From Nocardioides allogilvus (GTDB lineage Bacteria > Actinomycetota > Actinomycetes > Propionibacteriales > Nocardioidaceae), in the NCBI RefSeq assembly GCF_003047285.1, contig NZ_PZYX01000012.1:60776-124775 (forward strand): a stretch of 64,000 bases of DNA, written 5' to 3'. A program made the position numbers and the translations under genes. The notes under the pieces are model-generated. The model ran no database searches, was not told the origin of the DNA, and was given only the letters and a program-made list of their open reading frames with translations. This document shows positions 1-10,899 of this stretch, piece after piece. How positions within the stretch are numbered: the first letter of the stretch is position 1; each line of letters begins with the position of its first letter.

Positions 1-356
1 CCCGGTGCGCTCGGGAGCCTCGTCCCAGTCGGGGCTCGTGCGATCGGCGACGAGCTCCGCAGCGTCCTCGGCCGCGGTGGCCGAACGGGCCGCGGCGTCG
101 GCCGCCTCGACCAGCGTCGTCACCTGCTCGAGCGTGCTCGCGCTGCCGGAGACCGAGCCGGTGGCGGTGCCGCCGGCGGTCGCCACGAACGAGATGACCG
201 TCACCTCGACCGCGACCATCACTCCGTTGGTCGTCAGGGTGTTGTTGGCCCAGCGCAGGTTGGCGCTGCTGCTGTCGGAGGCGATCGCGATGCAGTCGTC
301 GGCCGTCGACGTGGCGAGGGCGTGCTCGACCAGCTGCTGCGGAGTGGTGGCGCTCA

Positions 357-357
<1 letters not shown>
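1..357 (-). CDS. tldE: TldE/PmbA-family metallopeptidase homologue (3' part missing)
   Basis: The first 119 residues of a protein running off the left edge of the window. Its ATG overlaps the tldD stop (TGATG), so the two are translationally coupled. The N-terminus, with an early LVEHAL helix and the segment DCIAIASDSSSANLRWANN, matches the start of the TldE/PmbA family, the partner of TldD. In the known pair, TldD and TldE form a heteromeric protease that digests unfolded peptides and matures some modified peptides; TldE lacks the zinc ligands. The name rests on this fragment plus the tldD neighbour. The C-terminal domain cannot be checked here. Confidence 0.85.
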
Positions 358-1865
<1,508 letters not shown>

Positions 1866-1900
1866 GGGTGGAACCTAACCATGGCGTTAGGGTGACGCGC

Positions 1901-2596
1901 ATGACGACACCGGCGTGGCTGGGGATCGGCGCTCAGCGGTCCGGGACGACGTGGTTCACCGACCTGCTGACGCAGCACCCACAGGTCGGACTGGGCCTGA
2001 ACGGCAAGAAGGAACAACACCTCCTGCACAAGGTCGGCGACGGCGTCGAGCCCGCATCGGCGTACCTCGACCTGTTCCCCGACGACGGGATCCGACGGGG
2101 CGACTGGACGCCGCAGTACCTGCGCCACGCGTCCGCGCCGGCGACCGCGGCCCGCCTGCTCGGGCCGGAGGTGCCGGTGCTGGTGCTGCTGCGTGACCCC
2201 GTCGAGCGGTTCCTCTCCGCAATGCGGCTGGCCGCGACGCGGGCGAAGTCGCCGTGGCCCTACCCGGTGCCGATGACGGTGCAGACCTTCAGCGGCTTCT
2301 ATGCCGACCAGCTGGAGATGTGGGCCCACCACGTCGGCCGCGAGCGGATGCAGGTGATGGTCTTCGAGTCGGTCCGCACCGATCCGCAGGCCGCGGTGGA
2401 CGCGGTCTGGTCGCGGCTCGGCGTTGCCTCCGTGCCGCTGCGAGACGTCGACCGGCCGTCCGGTTCCAGCAGCAAGGCGTCCTGGACACCGCCGGAGGGG
2501 CTCGTCGCCTCCCTCGAGGTGCTCTACCGGCCGCAGGTGCGCCGGCTGGTCGACGACTGGGACCTCGACGTGTCGACCTGGTCGACGCAGCCCTGA
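1901..2596 (+). CDS. Sulfotransferase-family protein
   Basis: A 231-residue protein beginning with a PAPS-binding 5'-phosphosulfate loop (IGAQRSGTTW, residues 7-16). A typical 3'-phosphate-binding segment follows near residue 95 (VLLRDPVERFLSA). Members move a sulfuryl group from PAPS to a hydroxyl of a sugar, lipid or small molecule; the acceptor cannot be read from sequence. The chosen ATG at 1901 lies next to the PAPS loop. An in-frame ATG at 1868 would add 11 residues with no family support. It converges on sbcC with a 6-nt gap, so the two genes probably share a 3' boundary. Confidence 0.85.
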   Translation: MTTPAWLGIGAQRSGTTWFTDLLTQHPQVGLGLNGKKEQHLLHKVGDGVEPASAYLDLFPDDGIRRGDWTPQYLRHASAPATAARLLGPEVPVLVLLRDPVERFLSAMRLAATRAKSPWPYPVPMTVQTFSGFYADQLEMWAHHVGRERMQVMVFESVRTDPQAAVDAVWSRLGVASVPLRDVDRPSGSSSKASWTPPEGLVASLEVLYRPQVRRLVDDWDLDVSTWSTQP

Positions 2597-2602
2597 GGTC
2601 GC

Positions 2603-5602
2603 TCAGCTGATCGAGACGCTGACCCGGGAGCCGTCACGTCCCTTGGTCACGCGCAGCTGGCTCGGGATCCGGGTCTGCATCTCGGCGACGTGGCTCACGA
2701 CCCCGACGACTCGGCCGCCGTCACGCAGGCCGTCGAGGGTGTCCATCACGTCGTCGAGGGTGTCGGCGTCGAGGGAGCCGAAACCCTCGTCGACGAACAG
2801 GGTGTCGAGGTCGGCCCCGCCCGCTTCCTGGGTGATGACGTCGGCGAGGCCGAGGGCCAGCGCCAGCGACACGACGAACGTCTCGCCGCCCGACAACGTG
2901 GCCGGATCGCGGGCTTCCCCGGACCAGTCGTCACGCACGAGCAGGCTGAGCCCACCCCGGGACTCGCCTGCGCCGCGCTTGCCGGTGTGCTCGAGGGAGT
3001 ATCGCTGGTCGCTCATCCGCGCCAGTCGCTCGTTGGCGGCTGCGACGACCTGGGTGAGCCGGTGGGCCAGGACATAGGCCGAGAGCCTCATCTGCAGGGC
3101 GTTGTCGGGGGACTTGCCCTCGACGAAGTGGGCCAGTCGGGCGGTGAGCGCCAGCTCGTTACGCACCGGAGCCCAGGCGGCCAGCGAGACGCTGACCTCG
3201 TCGGCGAGGGTCGTCAGGCGTTCGTGGCGACGCACCGCCTCGTCGTGGCGGGCGTGCGCCGCGCGTGCGCTGGACTCGGCGTCGGCGTGGTCGCGGGTCA
3301 GCACGTCGACGTCGGGGCGGGGGAGGGCGGCTGCCTCGCGGTGGTCCGCATCCTCGGTGACGGCGCGGGCTGCGCGCAGGTCTTCGTCGATCCGGGCGAT
3401 CTCCTCGACCAGCGCCGCGCGTGCGCGGTCGTCCGCCCGGGCCGCACGCGCGTCGTCGACCGAGGCGAACCCGGCACCTGCCGCGGCGTCGACCAGCGCC
3501 CGCTCGGCACGGGCGAGGTCCCGCTCGGCCAGGGCGAGCTGTTCGTGGGCGGCGCAGGCCTGCTGCAACGCGTCCAGCTGACGGGCGCGCAGTGTGCGCA
3601 GCGCGGTGACCGTCTCGCAGCCGGTGTTGGAGAGCACCTCGTCGATGCGCGCGCGCAGGCGGTCGTGCTCGGCGCGGTGCAGCGCGAGCTGCGACTCGAG
3701 GTCGTTCTGGCGCTGTCTCGCCAGGTCGCGGGCAGTGCGCAGCGCGTCGCCGGCTGCTCGTCGCCGCGTCACGTCCTCGAGCAGGGCGGCGCTCGTCGCG
3801 GCGAGCGAGGCAGTCTCGGCGTGGGCACGCTCCGCGTCGGTGAGGGCGCGGGCAGTCTCCTCGGCCGACTGGCCGTCCGCCAGGGTCTGCAAGCGCGTGT
3901 GCAGCGCCTCGGCCTGGCGCAACCGGTCATCGAGGACGACCAGCAGGCCCTCCGCGTCGTCGACGTCCTTGCGCGCAGCGCGCTCGGAAGCGGCATCGGG
4001 GCTGCCGGGCGCAGCGACCGCGGGCCGTGGGTGCTCGTGGGAGCCGCAGACGGGACAGTCGGCACCGACGACGAGGGCACCGGCGATCTCGGCGGCCATG
4101 CCGTTGAGGCGGGCCTCGCGGATGTCCAGCCAGGTCTCCTTGAGCCGAGCCGCGTGTCCGCGGGCCTCCTCGCGCTCGCGTCGTGCGGCCGTCACCGCGG
4201 GTGTGACCGTCACCAGCTCGGCAGCCGCGTCGGCGCGCTCGCGCACCGTGCGCAGGGCGGCCGCCAGCGTGGGCAGGCGGTCCTGCGCCGCTCGCGCCAG
4301 GGCGAGCGCTTCCTCCGCCTCGCGGAGCAGGACCGGCGCTGCCTCGAGCTCGGTGGACAACCGGGCGACGTCGGCCACGGCGCCGGTGAGCGCGTCGGTC
4401 AGGTCGTCACCGAGGCGGGTGACCTCACGCAGCCGCTCGGCGTCGGGTTGGGCGGCCTCGGCGTCGTCGAGCGCGCGCCGCGCAGCGGTCAGCGCCTCGG
4501 GCAGCCGGGCGGCATCCACATCGCCCTGGCCGGCGTCCGCGATCCGGAGCCACGCGGTGGTCAGGGTCGAGGCCTCGCGCCGCCGGCTCCCGACCAGCGC
4601 GTCGTCGTCGCGTGCGGCGGTCTCCAGCTCGGCCAGGGGCTCGGCCCGCTCGGCGCGCCGAAGTCGTTCGCGCAGGTCCGTCAGGGAGTCATGGTCGTGG
4701 TCGGCCAGCCGATCGGCCGCCTGCGCATGCGCTGCCTGCCGGTCGGCGAGGCGGCGGCCGGCCTCGAGGCCCGCCAGCGAGGTGTGCACCAGCCGGTCGG
4801 CGTCGATACGCGCCGCCTCCGAGACATGGACGTCTGCCGTCGCTGCCGCGAGGTGCTCGCGGACCCATCGGGTGACGGCGCCCTCGGACGCTTCCAGCGA
4901 GAGGTCGGACATGTCCCACGCCGTCGGCAGCGGCTGGCGCGCCGTCTCGCTCACGCGGCCGGCCAGGTGGGCGACCGTGCGGCCGTGGCCAGCGGAGCTC
5001 CGCTGCAGGTCCAGTCGCCGGTCGCGCAGCCACTGCTCGATCCGGTCGAAGCGTCCGGTGCGGAACACCTGCCGCAGGAGTGCGTGCCGCTCGTCGGACC
5101 GGGCCCGCAGGAAAGCCTGGAAGCGCCCCTGCGGCAACATCGCCACCTGGCAGAACTGCGTCAGCGTGAGCCCGACGAGCCCGGTCACGAGGTGGCCGGT
5201 CTCGTCCAGGCGGGTGGAGAGCGGTTGCCAGCCGTCGGGGCGGTGCTCGCTGAGCACGACCGAGGCCTGCTCGGTGGTCATGCCGGTGCCACGCTTCTTG
5301 GGGCGCTCCCACTTCGGCGAGCGTTCGATCCGGAAGCGGCGACCGGACAGCGTCACCTCCAGCCGGACCCGGGGTGCGACGCCGTCGCCCGCCTGGTCGC
5401 ACCGGAGCCGAGCGGCGGTGCTGCGATCACCGGGGACGTCGCCGTACAACGCGAAGCAGACGGCGTCGAGCACGCTCGACTTGCCCGCGCCCGTGGGACC
5501 GCTGAGCAGGAACAGCCCGGAGTCGGACAACGAGTCGAAGTCGACCTCGACGGTGTCGGCGAACGGTCCGAAGGCGGTGATCGACAGGGAGTGCAGGCGC
5601 AT
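2603..5602 (-). CDS. sbcC: Exonuclease subunit SbcC (Rad50-like SMC ATPase)
   Basis: A 999-residue SMC-type ATPase. Walker A is GPTGAGKSS (about residues 35-43). Long coiled-coil arms rich in Ala, Arg and Glu surround a zinc hook CPVC near residue 518. The C-terminal lobe carries the ABC signature LSGGE (about 900) and Walker B TLFVDEGFGSLD (about 930). With SbcD it forms the SbcCD (Mre11-Rad50-like) nuclease that opens hairpins and processes DNA ends. Its ATG overlaps the sbcD stop (ATGA at 5600-5603), the usual coupled sbcD-sbcC order. Confidence 0.96.
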   Translation of the reverse strand: MRLHSLSITAFGPFADTVEVDFDSLSDSGLFLLSGPTGAGKSSVLDAVCFALYGDVPGDRSTAARLRCDQAGDGVAPRVRLEVTLSGRRFRIERSPKWERPKKRGTGMTTEQASVVLSEHRPDGWQPLSTRLDETGHLVTGLVGLTLTQFCQVAMLPQGRFQAFLRARSDERHALLRQVFRTGRFDRIEQWLRDRRLDLQRSSAGHGRTVAHLAGRVSETARQPLPTAWDMSDLSLEASEGAVTRWVREHLAAATADVHVSEAARIDADRLVHTSLAGLEAGRRLADRQAAHAQAADRLADHDHDSLTDLRERLRRAERAEPLAELETAARDDDALVGSRRREASTLTTAWLRIADAGQGDVDAARLPEALTAARRALDDAEAAQPDAERLREVTRLGDDLTDALTGAVADVARLSTELEAAPVLLREAEEALALARAAQDRLPTLAAALRTVRERADAAAELVTVTPAVTAARREREEARGHAARLKETWLDIREARLNGMAAEIAGALVVGADCPVCGSHEHPRPAVAAPGSPDAASERAARKDVDDAEGLLVVLDDRLRQAEALHTRLQTLADGQSAEETARALTDAERAHAETASLAATSAALLEDVTRRRAAGDALRTARDLARQRQNDLESQLALHRAEHDRLRARIDEVLSNTGCETVTALRTLRARQLDALQQACAAHEQLALAERDLARAERALVDAAAGAGFASVDDARAARADDRARAALVEEIARIDEDLRAARAVTEDADHREAAALPRPDVDVLTRDHADAESSARAAHARHDEAVRRHERLTTLADEVSVSLAAWAPVRNELALTARLAHFVEGKSPDNALQMRLSAYVLAHRLTQVVAAANERLARMSDQRYSLEHTGKRGAGESRGGLSLLVRDDWSGEARDPATLSGGETFVVSLALALGLADVITQEAGGADLDTLFVDEGFGSLDADTLDDVMDTLDGLRDGGRVVGVVSHVAEMQTRIPSQLRVTKGRDGSRVSVSIS

Positions 5603-6762
5603 CAGCCGTCACCCACGAGGACGTCGAGATCGGTGTCGTCGCAGCATGCGTCGCACGCGTCGAGCAGGAGCGCCGACTCGGCGGGGGTCGCGGGCACGCC
5701 GCGCAGCTCGGCCACGAAGTCGAGCGCGATGTCATGGTCGCGTCGGCCCGCGACGCTGGCGACGGGAAGAGCGGCCGGAGCCACACCGGTCGGCGCGAAC
5801 GACAGCACCAAGGTGTGCTCGAAGCGACGACGCAACCGCTCCATGGCCTGCGCGGGCCGGAGCTGGTCGGTCAGCATCACCTGCACCCAGTCGTGCTCGT
5901 GGGAGTGCAGGTCGGGGTCGGCGAGCAGCGTCTCGAGGTCACCGCTGAGACGGGCGAGGCGTCGTGGCACCGGCGCCTCGATGAAGTGGGCAGCGCTCAC
6001 GCCCTGCGGGCCGAGGTCGACCAGCCAGCTGCCCTTGACCTGGTCGGCCTCGCCGAAGGAGTAGGCAAGCGGGGAGCCGCTGTAGCGGATGTGGTGCTCG
6101 AGGGTGTGGCGGCCGTGGAGGTGGCCGAGCGCGACGTAGTCGATGTCGTCGAAGACGCCCGTCAGCACCCGGCTCACGCCGCCGACGCTGATGTCTCGCT
6201 CGGACTCCGACGGCTGTGCACCGGCGACGAAGGCGTGCGCGAGCACGACGGAGCGGGCTCCCGGACGCGTGTCGAGGTCGGCGCGGACGCGGCGCATCGC
6301 CTCGCGCAGCACGATCTCGTGCGAACGCCCCGGCAGGCCCCACGGCTCGATCAACGCGGTCGGGTCGAGGTAGGGAAGGCCGTGGAAGGCGACCGGGCCG
6401 TGCTCGTCGCCGAGCAGGACGGGGGTGCCGACGGACGCGGCGTCGGTGCGGATGAACACGCCGGCCGCGTCGATCAGGCGGCTGCCGAAGCCGAGCCGCT
6501 GGGCGGAGTCGTGGTTGCCGCTGGTGACGACCACGGCGGCCCGAGATGCGGCCAGCCGGGCGAAGGTCTCGTCGGCGAGGCGCACGGCGTCGACGGCCGG
6601 CAGCGCCCGGTCATAGATGTCGCCCGCGACGACGACGACATCGACGCGCTCGGTCTCGATGACGTCGAGGAGGTGGTCCATGAACACGCCCTGGTGGCCG
6701 AGGAGCCCCTCACGGTGGAAGGACCTCCCCAGGTGCCAGTCGGAGGTGTGCAGGATGCGCAT
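5602..6762 (-). CDS. sbcD: Exonuclease subunit SbcD (Mre11-like)
   Basis: A 386-residue calcineurin-like phosphoesterase. The metal-binding motifs appear in order: DWHLGRS (residues 7-13), GDIYD (about 47), SGNHDSA (about 80) and GHLHGRH (about 205). These are the Mre11/SbcD nuclease signature. It is the manganese-dependent nuclease subunit of SbcCD. It lies upstream of sbcC with a 4-nt stop-start overlap, so the subunits are co-translated. The start at 6762 gives the canonical beginning MRILHTSDWHLG. Confidence 0.96.
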   Translation of the reverse strand: MRILHTSDWHLGRSFHREGLLGHQGVFMDHLLDVIETERVDVVVVAGDIYDRALPAVDAVRLADETFARLAASRAAVVVTSGNHDSAQRLGFGSRLIDAAGVFIRTDAASVGTPVLLGDEHGPVAFHGLPYLDPTALIEPWGLPGRSHEIVLREAMRRVRADLDTRPGARSVVLAHAFVAGAQPSESERDISVGGVSRVLTGVFDDIDYVALGHLHGRHTLEHHIRYSGSPLAYSFGEADQVKGSWLVDLGPQGVSAAHFIEAPVPRRLARLSGDLETLLADPDLHSHEHDWVQVMLTDQLRPAQAMERLRRRFEHTLVLSFAPTGVAPAALPVASVAGRRDHDIALDFVAELRGVPATPAESALLLDACDACCDDTDLDVLVGDG

Positions 6763-6821
6763 GGGACGAACCTAGATTCGAGCACCGACATCGCCCGGGA
6801 GCCCACGCCGCAGGCGGCTCC

Positions 6822-7646
6822 TCAGGCGTATTGCACACACCTGCGGGGGCTGGTGAAGCCGAACAGCGCCAAGCCCGACTCGGTGGCCAGCCGGACCGAG
6901 AGGCTCGTCGGTGCGCCCACCGCGACCAGGCTGCCGATGCCGCTCGTCACGGCCTTCTGGACCAGCTCGAACCCGGCCCGGCCGCTGACCACGAGACAGG
7001 CCGCGCTGTGGGGTTCGCCGGCGAGCACCTGCGCGCCGATCACCTTGTCGACAGCGTTGTGCCGCCCGACGTCCTCGCGGACCACCAGCAGCCGCCCGTC
7101 CGCGTCGGCCAGGGCCGCGGCGTGCACACCGCCCGTCCGGTCGAAGAGCTTCTGCCGCTCGCGCATCGCGGCAGGCAGCCCGCGGATGACGTGGGGAGCG
7201 GGGATGGCGCCCGGCCACGCCGGGGCGGAGCGGACGTCCAGCACCGCGGCCACGCTGTCCTTGCCGCAGACACCGCACGCGGACGAGCCTGCCGACTGGG
7301 CGGTGTGCCGGTGTGCGATGTCGGTGGGTCCTGTCACGGTGATCGTCACGACGTTGAACTCCTGCTCCCGATCCAGCTCGGTGTCGGTGCAGTAGGCCAC
7401 CCGCGCGATCTCGGAAGGAGCAGCCAGTGACTCGTTCACCGCGAAGCCCGCCGCCAGCTCGAAGTCGTGACCCGGCGTCCGCATCGTGACCCAGACCCGC
7501 TCGGCCGGAGCGCCCCCAGCGGCGAGCCGGATCTCCAGCGGCTCCTCGCTGGCGAGCCGGTCCTCGTGGGCGCGCGGTCCCGCATCAGTGTGCTGGGTGA
7601 CGCGCGTCCGCACCGAAGGCCCGGGTCGGCGCGCAAGCGTGCTCAT
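6822..7646 (-). CDS. fdhD: Formate dehydrogenase accessory sulfurtransferase FdhD
   Basis: A 274-residue FdhD protein. The conserved loop SACGVCGKDS contains the two cysteines of the sulfur-relay site. FdhD carries sulfur from a cysteine desulfurase to the molybdenum cofactor of formate dehydrogenase-like enzymes. The N-terminal segment EEPLEIRLAAGGAPAERVWV and the later REDVGRHNAVDKVIG stretch are typical. Its start overlaps the pepN stop by 4 nt, so it is co-transcribed with pepN, probably by packing and not by pathway. No formate dehydrogenase gene is in the window. Confidence 0.93.
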   Translation of the reverse strand: MSTLARRPGPSVRTRVTQHTDAGPRAHEDRLASEEPLEIRLAAGGAPAERVWVTMRTPGHDFELAAGFAVNESLAAPSEIARVAYCTDTELDREQEFNVVTITVTGPTDIAHRHTAQSAGSSACGVCGKDSVAAVLDVRSAPAWPGAIPAPHVIRGLPAAMRERQKLFDRTGGVHAAALADADGRLLVVREDVGRHNAVDKVIGAQVLAGEPHSAACLVVSGRAGFELVQKAVTSGIGSLVAVGAPTSLSVRLATESGLALFGFTSPRRCVQYA

Positions 7647-10138
7647 GCCTCAGAGCGTACGGCGATGCGCCGGCGGACCTCGTCGGCCATGATCACCAGC
7701 TGCCTGCGCAGGGAGGAATCCAGGCTCTCCGAGCGCGCCAGCTCCTCGGCCCGTGCCACGGTCTCCCCGGTGAGCGAGGTGAGCGGGAAGAACCAGCAGG
7801 CGGCCGAAGCCAGCAGCCAGCCGCTGCGCACGGACGCAGTGTGCGGCAGCTCGTCGAAGAACCGGTCGACGTACGACTCCGTGAGGACCTCCTGGCCAGG
7901 TCGCCACATGCCCTGGCCGCAGGCCTGGAGCTCGTAGCTCGGCGCGTCCACGGCCCCGACGAACCGGTCCCAGGCCCACTGCTTGGACTCCGGTGTCGGC
8001 AGGCTCGCCACGGCGCGCGCGTGCTCGACCTTCGAGACCGCAGTGGTCTCCTCGGCCAGGTGCTGGTCGAGGGACGACCGGTCGACGGCCCCCAGGCACG
8101 CGAGGCGGAGCAGCAGGTGCCAGCGCAGGGAGAGGTCCGTCGAGATCCCGGCCGGCAGGTCGCCGGCGAGCCAGAGCTCGAGGTCCTCCGTGGACGACGA
8201 GGTCTCGACTGCTGCTCGGAAGGCTGCGTGCTGGACGGTGCTGCCGGGTCCGGCCGTCTCCAGCCGGGTGCAGTAGGCCGCGTGCAGCGCGTCGACCGCG
8301 GCGACCGGATCGGCGCTCAGCGGCGCGACCTTGGTGATCAGCCACTCGGTCAGGAGCAGCTTGCTGGAGTCGATGGCGCGCGCGTTAAGCGAGAGCGGCT
8401 CGTCGTTGGTCTCGCCGGGGATCGACGCGACGGCGACGGCCAGGACGTCCTCGGGGGAGATGACTGCGGTCTCGAACGAGCTGCGGACGTTGTTCCACAC
8501 CGAGGCTCGCAACGCGTCGTCGGTCAGCAGCGGCATCACGGCTGCCAGCCGCTCCATGCTCGCGGGATCGACCTGGGCCACCAGCCACGACGTCTCGCCG
8601 GCGTCGAGGACCACGACCTCCTCGGGGGCGACCTCGACGGCCGAGGCTGCGTCGTCGAGCACCACGCCTTCGCGCCGCCAGCTGCCGTCCGCGGCGATGG
8701 CGGCGATGTCGAAGGCGTGCCGTCGGGGGAGTGCGGCCTCAGTGGACGAGGTCGGGGGAGTGCGCCGGAGCATCCCGCTGTGGCGGTCGAGCGTGACGCG
8801 GTCGACCCCGCTGGTCCGCAGCCAGCCCTGCGTCACGTCGCCGAGGTCGCCGGCCCCCGCGCGTTCCCAGCTGTTGAACAGGTCGTGCATGGTCGCGTTG
8901 GCGAACCGGTGGCGCGCGAAGTGGTCGTTGACGCCGGCGAGGAAGACGTCGTCGCCGAGGCGCGCGTTGAGCTGCTTCAGGATGCTCGAGCCCTTGGTGT
9001 AGGAGATGCCGTCGAAGTCCTGGAGGGCGGTGACGGCGTCGGACGCCCCGGTGCCGGCGACCGGGTGGGTGGTCGGGCCGGAGTCGGCGAGCAGCCCCCA
9101 CTGCCGGCGCTGGTAGGCGTTGCGGACCCAGGCGTCGTCGAACTCGGTGACGTCGGCGGTCACCCGGTTGCCCATGTACTCGGCGAACGACTCGTTGAGC
9201 CACAGGTCGTCCCACCACGTCGGGGTCGTCAGGTTGCCGAACCACTGGTGCGCGAGCTCGTGGGCGATCGTGGTGGCGCGCAGGCACTGCGCGCCGCGGG
9301 TGACCTTGGAGGTGAAGAGGTAGGGATCGCGCAGGGTGACGCAGCCGGGGTTCTCCATGGCGCCGGCGTTGAAGTCGGGCACGAACGCCTGGTGGTAGTC
9401 ACCGAAGGGATAGCGGTCGTCGAAGAGCCGGTGGAACTCGTCGAAGCACTGCCGGGTCACCGTCAGGATCTCCTCGGCGTCGCGCTCGAGCGCGCCCGCG
9501 ATGCTCCGGCGGGCAGTCAGCCCGAGCCGGATCCCGTCGTGCTCCGTGGTGATCGCGTGCCAGGGTCCGGCGACCAGGGTGACGAAGTAGGTCGACAGCG
9601 GCTGGCTCTGCTCGAGCTCCCAGACGCCGGGCTCGACCTGCGTGCCCGGGGCGTTGCCGATCACCGTCCACTCGACCGGCGCGCGCACGTGGAAGGTGTA
9701 GGGCGCCTTGAGGTCGGGCTGGTCGAAGCAGGCGAAGATGCTCGGGGCGGCGTCCAGGAAGGACATGCCGTAGACGTAGTGGCGTCCGTCGGCGGGGTCG
9801 ACGCTGCGGTGCAGGCCCTCGCCGTCGCTGCGAAAGCCCATCACGGCATCGACGACGAGCTCGTTGGCTCCTGCCTGCGGGTGGAGCGTGAGGCGTCCGC
9901 GGTCCCAGCTCTCCGGATCCAGCCGGACACCGTTGAGGCGGACCTCTGTGAGCCGCACCGGCTTCACGTCGACGAACGTCGCGGCACCGGTCGACTCGAA
10001 GACGATGGTGGTGCGCGACCCGAAGGTCGCGTCGTCGACGTCCAGGTCGAGCGCGACGTCGTAGGACACCACCGTCACGGACGCACACCGCTCGATCGCT
10101 TCGCGGTGCTGGAGGCTCAGGTGGGGGGATCGGGACAC
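7643..10138 (-). CDS. pepN: Aminopeptidase N (M1 family)
   Basis: An 831-residue M1 zinc aminopeptidase, close to the 840-870 residues usual in actinobacteria. It has the substrate-binding motif GAMEN (about residue 254). The zinc site is HELAHQWFG (about 288), with the third ligand Glu about 20 residues later in LWLNESFAEY. A C-terminal ERAP1-like helical domain follows. It trims N-terminal residues from peptides in the cytosol and would finish the products of the proteasome encoded about 45 kb away, although the genes are not linked in an operon. Confidence 0.95.
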   Translation of the reverse strand: MSRSPHLSLQHREAIERCASVTVVSYDVALDLDVDDATFGSRTTIVFESTGAATFVDVKPVRLTEVRLNGVRLDPESWDRGRLTLHPQAGANELVVDAVMGFRSDGEGLHRSVDPADGRHYVYGMSFLDAAPSIFACFDQPDLKAPYTFHVRAPVEWTVIGNAPGTQVEPGVWELEQSQPLSTYFVTLVAGPWHAITTEHDGIRLGLTARRSIAGALERDAEEILTVTRQCFDEFHRLFDDRYPFGDYHQAFVPDFNAGAMENPGCVTLRDPYLFTSKVTRGAQCLRATTIAHELAHQWFGNLTTPTWWDDLWLNESFAEYMGNRVTADVTEFDDAWVRNAYQRRQWGLLADSGPTTHPVAGTGASDAVTALQDFDGISYTKGSSILKQLNARLGDDVFLAGVNDHFARHRFANATMHDLFNSWERAGAGDLGDVTQGWLRTSGVDRVTLDRHSGMLRRTPPTSSTEAALPRRHAFDIAAIAADGSWRREGVVLDDAASAVEVAPEEVVVLDAGETSWLVAQVDPASMERLAAVMPLLTDDALRASVWNNVRSSFETAVISPEDVLAVAVASIPGETNDEPLSLNARAIDSSKLLLTEWLITKVAPLSADPVAAVDALHAAYCTRLETAGPGSTVQHAAFRAAVETSSSTEDLELWLAGDLPAGISTDLSLRWHLLLRLACLGAVDRSSLDQHLAEETTAVSKVEHARAVASLPTPESKQWAWDRFVGAVDAPSYELQACGQGMWRPGQEVLTESYVDRFFDELPHTASVRSGWLLASAACWFFPLTSLTGETVARAEELARSESLDSSLRRQLVIMADEVRRRIAVRSEA

Positions 10139-10209
10139 GCGTGCACCCTAGCCACGAGAAGTCTTGCCGGGTGTGGGAGATCACCCCGGAAATGGTCCGG
10201 CGCGGCACG

Positions 10210-10249
10210 GCGACTCCCATAGAGCGTAAGAGTCGCAGGGACGCCCTGC
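10210..10249 (+). promoter_or_regulatory. Two adjacent small hairpins upstream of a 47-residue gene
   Basis: GCGACTC at 10210-10216 pairs with GAGTCGC at 10230-10236, and GCAGGG (10235-10240) pairs with CCCTGC (10244-10249). The two stems share two bases, so they are mutually exclusive at their junction. They lie 50-90 nt before the start at 10300, in the pepN-10300 intergenic gap. They could be part of the 5' leader or an operator. Function is unknown. Confidence 0.35.
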
Positions 10250-10299
10250 ACATTACATCTCGCACCCGGCCCGCGCGGCCGAGAAGGACCAGGAACACC

Positions 10300-10443
10300 A
10301 TGAGCACGCAGCTGCACGTCGCCTTCGGAATCGTCGAAGGACGTGTCCACTCCGTCGAGGACCAGGCCCTGCTGCGCTCGGTCCAGCTCGCTCGTCGCGA
10401 GCAGCGCCGAGCCGATCGCTCCGCGCGCCGCAACGCTCGCTGA
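10300..10443 (+). CDS. Small basic protein of unknown function (47 residues)
   Basis: The ATG at 10300 follows a purine-rich Shine-Dalgarno-like stretch (AGGACCAGGAA, 10286-10296). The encoded 47 residues start MSTQLHVAFGIVEGRVHSVE and end in an Arg-rich tail. Third codon positions are G/C-rich, as in neighbouring genes. I do not recognise a domain. The C-terminal half is strongly basic and helical, which could bind nucleic acid or simply be an assembly tail. It ends 28 nt before the OsmC gene on the same strand and may be co-transcribed with it. Confidence 0.55.
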   Translation: MSTQLHVAFGIVEGRVHSVEDQALLRSVQLARREQRRADRSARRNAR

Positions 10444-10471
10444 GCCTGCACGGGCGCCTATGCTCGGCGCC

Positions 10472-10897
10472 ATGAGTGATGACACCCTCCGCAGCGTCGC
10501 GCTGACCAAGATCGGTGACGCCCGCTTCAAGGCAACGAACGCCCGTGGTGGCGAGACCTTCATGGGCACCGGGGGAGAGGACCCCGACTTCACGCCGGTC
10601 GAGATGCTGCTCGCCGCGATCGCCGGGTGCAGCGCCATCGACGTCGACCTCATCACCGCCAAGCGGGCCGTCAGCACGAGCTTCGACATCACCGCCGAGG
10701 GCCACAAGGTCCGCGACGAGTCCGGCAACCACATGACCGGCCTGCGACTCTCCTTCGACATCACCTTCCCCGACGGGCCCGAGGGCGACGCCGCGCGCGA
10801 GTTCCTCCCGAAGGCGATCGAGATGTCCCGCGACCGGCTGTGCACCGTCAGCCGCACGGTCCAGCTGGGTGCCGACGTCACCTACGACCAGACCTGA
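10472..10897 (+). CDS. OsmC-family protein (peroxiredoxin-like)
   Basis: A 141-residue OsmC/Ohr fold protein. Two conserved cysteines are visible, in AIAGCSAID (about residue 52) and DRLCTVSRT (about 125); in the family these form the thiol site that reduces organic hydroperoxides. The spacing looks more like the OsmC/YhfA branch than true Ohr. The start ATGAGTGATGAC at 10472 was chosen because upstream in-frame codons overlap the preceding small gene and encode no family sequence. It is likely a cytosolic stress protein. Confidence 0.88.
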   Translation: MSDDTLRSVALTKIGDARFKATNARGGETFMGTGGEDPDFTPVEMLLAAIAGCSAIDVDLITAKRAVSTSFDITAEGHKVRDESGNHMTGLRLSFDITFPDGPEGDAAREFLPKAIEMSRDRLCTVSRTVQLGADVTYDQT

Positions 10898-10899
10898 CG

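Noticed and set aside
2690..6064. Plus-strand open frame of 1124 codons
   Set aside because: Antisense to sbcC and sbcD; no motif and an Arg/Gly/Val-rich composition.
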